A DNA stretch of 9,531 nucleotides. Origin: Methanosarcinales archaeon (lineage in GTDB: Archaea; Halobacteriota; Methanosarcinia; Methanosarcinales; EX4572-44). Within the stretch, counting starts at the first letter, position 1, and the number at the start of each line of letters is the position of its first letter. Where the stretch lies: the NCBI GenBank assembly GCA_004212095.1, contig RXIJ01000012.1, forward strand, positions 1-9,531, written 5' to 3'. Of the stretch, positions 6,189 to 9,531 are shown piece after piece. Made by a program: the position numbers and the translations under genes. The notes beneath the pieces are model-generated. The model saw only the letters and a list, made by a program, of their open reading frames with translations. It did no database searches and was not told the origin of the DNA.

Positions 6189-6405
6189 GAGTGTTAAGGG
6201 TTTAATCTATTGTTTCGTATAATTTGGTTTGATGTATGCTTTTGCCCGGGTTACTCAACCGATTGGTATCATCCCAGCGGTGCTTGCTTCTTCTTTTGTG
6301 ATTGTTAGAGCCTGTCCCACAATAACCCAATAAACAATGAGGTGTGCCCCCCTACCAGACACAATTTTTCTTTATTCTATCCACAAATAAGATGTTTGTG
6401 AGTTG

Positions 6406-6439
6406 TTAGACAAATTAAAACTGTCTAATTTATATATAT
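6406..6439 (+). promoter_or_regulatory. Palindrome abutting a TATA-like box (operator-promoter arrangement, no gene downstream)
   Basis: The 7-bp arms ttagaca/tgtctaa with a 9-base AT-rich spacer end exactly where an AT-rich TATA element (6429-6439) begins. A palindrome here would overlap the TFB recognition element and is where archaeal repressors commonly bind. A predicted start would be near 6460. No ORF follows. It may drive a small or antisense RNA or be a relic of a lost gene. Confidence 0.35.
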
Positions 6440-6582
6440 GTTGTACTTATGTGGCTATGGGGGGTGTATTATGTAAATCACCAAGCAAAGATTCCTATAT
6501 TAACTCAAAATCGCCTTATTCAAAACGTTCTCTTCTTATCGACATAAATAACTCTGCGATTCATATTTAGCCCCCTCCACCA

Positions 6583-6903
6583 TCACATTTGTTTGTTGGC
6601 TGGAATACATATTTTCCCTCTTGCTATTAATTCTATTCCCTCTTTCACAGCTTCGCTAACAATCCCGATCTCTTTTTTCTTTTCTCCAAACTCCTCTGGT
6701 GTGTAGCAAATAGCTTCCAGTAAAACCAGACCTTCCCACTCGACAGAAACGTCCCTCAGCCGTTTCAACCAGTTAATCCCCTCAAATTTTTTACCCACGA
6801 TAATCCCAAATAATAAGACTTTTTCTGCTGAATATTTATCGCTAATTACCGCTAAAAAGCGATTAATCCATTTTTTCACATTTCTATCTGTGATTCGATC
6901 CAT
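6583..6903 (-). CDS. MNT-type nucleotidyltransferase with catalytic loop deleted (partner of HEPN remnant)
   Basis: The 106-residue product matches minimal nucleotidyltransferases of HEPN/MNT pairs outside the active site: an N-terminal helix (DRNVKKWINRFLAVI), the strand KVLLFG (28-33), then KFEGINWLKRLRDVSVEWEGLVLLEAICYTPEEF (39-72) and VSEAVKEGIELI (82-93). In the family LLFG is followed by SxxxGxx...SDIDLIIV, the GSx(9-11)DxD loop that binds metal and nucleotide. Here FG runs straight into IIV (34-36), so about 15 residues including the Ser and both Asp residues are missing in frame, with the junction near 6804/6805. The protein should not catalyse AMP transfer. Functional MNT proteins modify and neutralise their HEPN toxin. 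The HEPN remnant lies upstream and overlaps this gene by 28 bp. It is an inactivated gene or a non-catalytic survivor. Confidence 0.75.
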   Translation of the reverse strand: MDRITDRNVKKWINRFLAVISDKYSAEKVLLFGIIVGKKFEGINWLKRLRDVSVEWEGLVLLEAICYTPEEFGEKKKEIGIVSEAVKEGIELIARGKICIPANKQM

Positions 6904-7275
6904 TCTAACGCCCCCTTACTGTTATTTAAAATTTCCTTTACGAGATACGCATCATAGAGCTCATAAGGCGTTCCATAAGCTGCATCCGGGTACCGTGTGG
7001 TAACGAACTCCGGCGTTAATTGCCTTAAAAATATGTAGAACCTGGATGGCATATCTATCTCTGTTGCAAGGTAAATTAATGAGTGTGTTGTGCCCGGGGA
7101 CATCCGTTTTTTTTTGCAGTATATATTGCCTTTAAACTATTGCCTTTAAACCCTTTTTCAACCGATTGCTGACAGAAGAATGCACACGCATAATAGTCTT
7201 TTGAATTCTTGCAGTTTATGCTGTTATTAAATCTCTTTTTGCTTGTTTCCACCACTCTTTAACTTCTTTTCTCAT
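6876..7275 (-). pseudogene. HEPN-domain protein, broken by two frameshifts
   Basis: Three frames together reconstruct one HEPN domain (PF05168) of about 133 codons. Segment 1 starts at ATG 7275 (MRKEVKEWWKQAKRDLITA) and stops at 7216-7218. Segment 2 (NCKNSKDYYACAFFCQQSVEKG, on to TAKKNG) spans about 7216-7104. Segment 3, open from ATG 7103 to 6876, gives THSLIYLATEIDMP, then TPEFVTTRYPDAAYG and EWIESQI. Each shift is explained by loss of one base; the second can be repaired by adding one A to the A9 tract at 7107-7115, which would also restore an R-x6-H spacing (RMSPGTTH) like the RX4-6H RNase motif. A 14-bp tandem duplication lies at 7124-7151. HEPN toxins of this kind cleave RNA and pair with MNT antitoxins. 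Only segment 3 (75 codons) is open as a single frame. Either a pseudogene or a sequencing-error artefact. Confidence 0.75.
7124..7151. repeat. 14-bp perfect tandem duplication inside the HEPN remnant
   Basis: Plus-strand tattgcctttaaac occurs at 7124-7137 and again at 7138-7151. On the minus strand it falls between VEKG and KAIYTA of the HEPN frame. With one neighbouring base the net gain is 15 bases, so the duplication appears not to shift the frame but inserts extra residues (FKGNS) into the conserved EKG-LKA helix. Confidence 0.8.
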
Positions 7276-7318
7276 AATACTAACCAATAAATACTATTTT
7301 CATCTTACCTCAACCTTG

Positions 7319-8092
7319 TCACTTGTAAGCTGCCTTAAGCTCAAGCAGCAGATCTTTGAAAAGATATTTTCCTGGCATTATGATGTTTTTTATCCCGTAT
7401 TTTTTCAATGTATCAGCTGTTGGTATGCCAATTGCACCAACTAATATGTTATTCATACGGTCTAAAAGACTGCCTGACACATTCATACTCTCTGCAATAC
7501 TCATAAAGTTGCGAACCATCATAGTGCTTGTAAAAGGCAGTATATTCACTTCACCGCAAAGAACCTGCCTGATAAACTCTTGCTGCTTTTCTCCGGACGG
7601 TTTCACGAGAGTGTATACGCAGGTTTCATGTACCTTTGCCCCCAGTTCTAACAATTTTTCAACAAGTACCGGTGCGCCATGCGTACTTCGCACAATATCA
7701 ACCTCACATCCGGAAACATCTGATAGTAATTCAATTAAACCTGTTGAACTGTATACTTCCGGCATCAGTGAAACATGAATTCCATGCTGTTCAAGAGCGC
7801 CTTTTGTGTTTGGACCAATTGCTACAATCTTGCTATTATTCAAACCTTCAATAAATTGTCCAATGTTTTGTATCTTGCACAGGGTAAAATCCACACCATT
7901 GGCACTTGTAAAAATGACATAATTAGCATTAGAGCTGAATACTCGCCCTGTGAAACTTTCAAAATTCTCATCCAGGTTATCGCTTATTTCGATCATCGGG
8001 CACACGACAGCATCAAAACCAAGAGATGTGGCAAGGTCAAGTGAATCGCGAGCATAACGCGCCGGGCGCATAATTCCAACAGTACCGTTCAT
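7319..8092 (-). CDS. hemD: Uroporphyrinogen-III synthase HemD
   Basis: HemD cyclises hydroxymethylbilane with inversion of ring D to give uroporphyrinogen III, the branch point to sirohaem, cobamides, coenzyme F430 and haem. The 257-residue product has the usual length and two-domain pattern. Sequence identity is low across this family, so the call rests on motif order: VGIMRPARYARDSLDLATSLGF at the N-terminus, VIFTSANGV (59-67), IVAIGPNTKGALEQHGI (89-105), DIVRSTHGAPVLVEKLLELGAKV (132-154), ILPFTSTMMVRNFM (184-197) and VGAIGIPTADTLKKYGI (218-234). The gene is not in a hem cluster here. It shares a divergent promoter region with the MFS gene; a TATA box lies 27 bp before its ATG, so a leaderless transcript is likely. 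The HEPN/MNT remnant starts 43 bp after its stop on the same strand. Confidence 0.9.
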   Translation of the reverse strand: MNGTVGIMRPARYARDSLDLATSLGFDAVVCPMIEISDNLDENFESFTGRVFSSNANYVIFTSANGVDFTLCKIQNIGQFIEGLNNSKIVAIGPNTKGALEQHGIHVSLMPEVYSSTGLIELLSDVSGCEVDIVRSTHGAPVLVEKLLELGAKVHETCVYTLVKPSGEKQQEFIRQVLCGEVNILPFTSTMMVRNFMSIAESMNVSGSLLDRMNNILVGAIGIPTADTLKKYGIKNIIMPGKYLFKDLLLELKAAYK

Positions 8093-8115
8093 CGTATCTA
8101 TAGTGAAAAGAACAA

Positions 8116-8123
8116 TATATAAA
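8116..8123. promoter_or_regulatory. Single bidirectional TATA element between hemD and the MFS gene
   Basis: The octamer tatataaa (plus) is tttatata on the minus strand, a good TATA box in both directions. Its centre is about 26.5 bp before the MFS ATG (8146) and about 27.5 bp before the hemD ATG (8092). The gap between the two start codons is only 53 bp, and I see no second TATA box in it. Both transcripts would begin at or within a base or two of their start codons. Confidence 0.6.
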
Positions 8124-8145
8124 GCTCTTGTTTCAATATGAGATT

Positions 8146-9306
8146 ATGAAACGTCGCTACTTGGAAGGAATCAGTGCTAATATATTATTACTTGGTATTG
8201 TCAGTTTTTTCAATGACCTGAGCAGTGACATGATTATGCCAATTCTGCCCATGTTTATAACCACACTTGGCGGGACTGGTTTTACTGTTGGATTAATCGG
8301 GGGATTGCGAGATAGTATTTCAAGCATACTCAAAGTTTTTTGTGGATACTGGTCTGATCGGACAGGAAAAAGGAAGATTTTTGTCTCTTCCGGTTACCTG
8401 ACTTCATCGATCTTCAAAGTATTCCTGGCATTTTCTCAAACATGGCTGCATGTCCTGGTTTTTTCCGGTATGGAACGAGTGGGCAAAGGGTTAAGAAGTG
8501 CACCAAGAGACGCAATAATTGCAGATTCTATGCCAGATGAAAGAGGTAAAGGATTTGGAGTTCATAGAGCACTGGATACAAGTGGTGCAATCCTCGGGTC
8601 AATCGTTGTTTTTATTTTATTCTGGCTTTTTGGACTTAGTTTTAGCTCAATTATATTCATTGCTGCAATTATCTCATTTTTCTCATTAATTCCACTACAT
8701 TTTGTAAAAGAAGAAAGAAAAAAGCTGCAGGATATAAATTTGCGAATAAGTCTAAAAAATATTCCAAAACCACTCAGGTTATTTATTTTAATCTCTGGCA
8801 TGTTTGCTTTAGCAAATTTTAGTTATATGTTCTTTATTCTTGAGGCATCCGAAGCCTTTGCAGGTAAATTATCAGTTGGGGTACCAATCCTGTTGTATAT
8901 CCTGTTCAACATTTTTTATGCTGTATTTGCTATTCCATTTGGCACTCTCTCTGACAAAATAGGAAGAAAAAATGTACTTATCTCTGGTTATTTGTTATTT
9001 TCATTAACTTCTCTTGGGTTTGCGTTTTTTAGATCTCTTACAGCATTTGTGATCTTGTTTTCTATTTATGGCATAGTTCATGCAATGGTTGATGGGACCG
9101 GGCGTGCTTTCGTCTCTGACTTATCCCCTGTAGAACTGAGAGCCACTCACCTTGGAACGTTTCATACGATAATGGGCATTACAGCACTGCCAGCAAGTTT
9201 GATAGCCGGACTTTTGTGGCAGATTCACCCAAGCACAACCTTTATTTACGGTAGCGTAGTAAGTAGTATCGGGTATAGGGTGACTCATAAACAACGAGTT
9301 ACATAG
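8146..9306 (+). CDS. Major facilitator superfamily transporter with probably truncated C-terminus
   Basis: The 386-residue integral membrane protein starts at ATG 8146; a TTG at 8128 extends the frame by six residues but the TATA spacing favours the ATG. It has the MFS duplication: motif A GYWSDRTGKRK in the TM2-TM3 loop and GTLSDKIGRKN at the equivalent place in the second half. The segment ERVGKGLRSAPRDAIIADS is characteristic of a subfamily of uncharacterised drug- or metabolite-type MFS proteins in archaea and bacteria. About eleven hydrophobic segments are clear. After TTFIYGSVVSSIG, where the last helix should continue, the chain changes to polar YRVTHKQRVT and stops, so TM12 is largely missing; neither other frame continues a hydrophobic helix. 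The substrate cannot be inferred. It is divergent from hemD. Confidence 0.85.
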   Translation: MKRRYLEGISANILLLGIVSFFNDLSSDMIMPILPMFITTLGGTGFTVGLIGGLRDSISSILKVFCGYWSDRTGKRKIFVSSGYLTSSIFKVFLAFSQTWLHVLVFSGMERVGKGLRSAPRDAIIADSMPDERGKGFGVHRALDTSGAILGSIVVFILFWLFGLSFSSIIFIAAIISFFSLIPLHFVKEERKKLQDINLRISLKNIPKPLRLFILISGMFALANFSYMFFILEASEAFAGKLSVGVPILLYILFNIFYAVFAIPFGTLSDKIGRKNVLISGYLLFSLTSLGFAFFRSLTAFVILFSIYGIVHAMVDGTGRAFVSDLSPVELRATHLGTFHTIMGITALPASLIAGLLWQIHPSTTFIYGSVVSSIGYRVTHKQRVT

Positions 9307-9325
9307 AACTGCCTAACTTCGTTGT
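9291..9325. repeat. Inverted repeat spanning the MFS stop codon
   Basis: Left arm acaacgagtt (9291-9300) pairs with right arm aacttcgttgt (9315-9325) with one bulged base, giving about 10 pairs around a 14-base loop that contains the stop codon (9304-9306). It may help end or stabilise the transcript, or mark the rearrangement that shortened the gene. Confidence 0.45.
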
Positions 9326-9344
9326 ACAAAAATAACATTTAACT

Positions 9345-9365
9345 CTCGACTGCTTCGTAGTCGAG
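9345..9365. repeat. 9-bp-stem, 3-base-loop hairpin related to the one at 2781-2801
   Basis: Arms ctcgactgc (9345-9353) and gtagtcgag (9357-9365) pair over nine positions, one a G-T pair, around loop ttc. It is preceded by aact like the hairpin at 2781-2801. Relative to that copy, pairs 3 and 6 change from T-A to C-G on both sides, and pair 8 changes from G-C to G-T. It lies between the MFS gene and the inositol-phosphate synthase gene. Confidence 0.65.
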
Positions 9366-9423
9366 TATCTAAACGTGTTCTGCACCAGACATCGTATTCT
9401 ACACCGGATATTTTATCTGCAGG

Positions 9424-9432
9424 ATATAATAA
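9424..9432 (+). promoter_or_regulatory. TATA-like promoter of the inositol-phosphate synthase gene
   Basis: The sequence atataataa is centred about 23 bp before the ATG at 9451. A second AT-rich site, gatatttta near 9407-9415, would place the start near 9438 and leave aaggcgat (9438-9445) as a Shine-Dalgarno. Which is used cannot be decided by eye. Confidence 0.4.
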
Positions 9433-9450
9433 AATAAAAGGCGATTTGTA

Positions 9451-9531
9451 ATGGAAAAAATTAAAATAGGAATTGTAGGAATCGGTAATTGTGCAAGTTC
9501 ACTTATCCAGGGAATTGAGTACTATAAAAAT
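9451..9531 (+). CDS. Inositol-1-phosphate synthase, N-terminal 27 codons (cut by window end)
   Basis: The reading frame opens at ATG 9451 and runs off the window. The residues MEKIKIGIVGIGNCASSLIQGIEYYKN match the start of archaeal and actinobacterial myo-inositol-1-phosphate synthases, whose NAD-binding Rossmann motif is GxGNCASSLxQG. The enzyme converts glucose 6-phosphate to inositol 1-phosphate for inositol phospholipids (archaetidylinositol) or compatible solutes. An AGGCGAT resembling a Shine-Dalgarno lies at 9439-9445. The family call rests on one strong motif and the conserved EYY that follows it. Confidence 0.8.
   Translation, partial: MEKIKIGIVGIGNCASSLIQGIEYYKN

Larger units (their letters stand above)
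6069..6582. other. 514-bp gene-free region with inverted repeats and an orphan promoter-like site
   Basis: I see no credible protein gene on either strand. The region holds the cyclophilin promoter, an 8-bp inverted repeat (cagcacac 6158-6165 / gtgtgctg 6181-6188, 15-base loop), a 6-bp one (cacaaa 6382-6387 / tttgtg 6395-6400), a 7-bp one (ttagaca 6406-6412 / tgtctaa 6422-6428), and a strong TATA-like tttatatatat at 6429-6439 directly after the last palindrome. Nothing downstream on the plus strand before the MNT gene end at 6583 looks coding, so a transcript from there would be non-coding and would run antisense into the MNT/HEPN remnants. Confidence 0.45.

Noticed and set aside
1435..6318. 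Shared 10-mer agcctgtccc at 1435-1444 and 6309-6318, considered as insertion-sequence ends
   Set aside because: Ten-base matches are expected by chance in a window this size; no target duplication or transposase remnant was seen.
7356..8044. Several plus-strand frames antisense to hemD
   Set aside because: They carry no recognisable domain, and the minus-strand HemD motifs cover the whole interval.
1..9531. tRNA, rRNA or CRISPR arrays
   Set aside because: No T-loop-like and cloverleaf-compatible sequence and no regularly spaced repeats with variable spacers were found; the 49-bp repeat has only two copies.

Overview
The window looks like an archaeal chromosome segment, most likely from a euryarchaeote related to methanogens, methane-oxidising ANME lineages or Archaeoglobi. 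The grounds are gene content and promoter style. It carries coenzyme F420 gamma-glutamyl ligase (cofE), an archaeal flavoprotein of the AfpA/dihydromethanopterin-reductase-like group, the large subunit of an archaeal-type aconitase X (the phosphomevalonate dehydratase of the archaeal mevalonate route), a DUF89 protein and the start of an inositol-phosphate synthase. Several genes have a TATA box about 23-30 bp upstream of the start codon, as expected for archaeal leaderless or short-leader mRNAs. No rRNA, tRNA, CRISPR array or intact transposase was seen.

Layout. 1-1322 (+): the 3' part of a DUF89 metal-dependent phosphatase-family gene followed after 17 bp by an AfpA-like flavoprotein, probably one operon. 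1485-2642 (+): aconitase X large subunit without an adjacent small subunit. 2643-2830: a compact repeat patch (two perfect 41-bp copies at a 49-bp period, a 9-bp-stem hairpin and a 16-bp-period direct repeat) that runs into the 3' end of the next gene. 2797-4471 (-): cofE followed by sppA, overlapping by 8 bp. 4472-4862: intergenic region between divergent genes. 4863-5291 (+): yjbQ (UPF0047). 5446-5712 (+): a small double-CxxC zinc-ribbon ORF that overlaps, antisense, the 3' end of a cyclophilin gene (5571-6068, -). 6069-6582: gene-free region with inverted repeats and an orphan TATA-like promoter. 6583-7275 (-): a decayed HEPN/MNT toxin-antitoxin-type pair. 7319-8092 (-): uroporphyrinogen-III synthase (hemD). 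8146-9306 (+): an MFS transporter divergent from hemD. 9451-end (+): the first 27 codons of an inositol-1-phosphate synthase.

Most genes are housekeeping or cofactor genes (F420, tetrapyrrole, isoprenoid and inositol lipid precursors, protein quality control) in short, unrelated transcription units, so no single pathway unites the window. The most notable signals are these: the HEPN/MNT pair, in which the HEPN gene is split over three frames by apparent one-base deletions (one in an A9 tract) and the MNT partner has lost exactly the GSx-DxD catalytic loop in frame; a single TATA element placed midway between the hemD and MFS start codons; and two distant 9-bp hairpins with compensatory base changes that suggest a dispersed structured element. 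I did not find a convincing large undescribed system.
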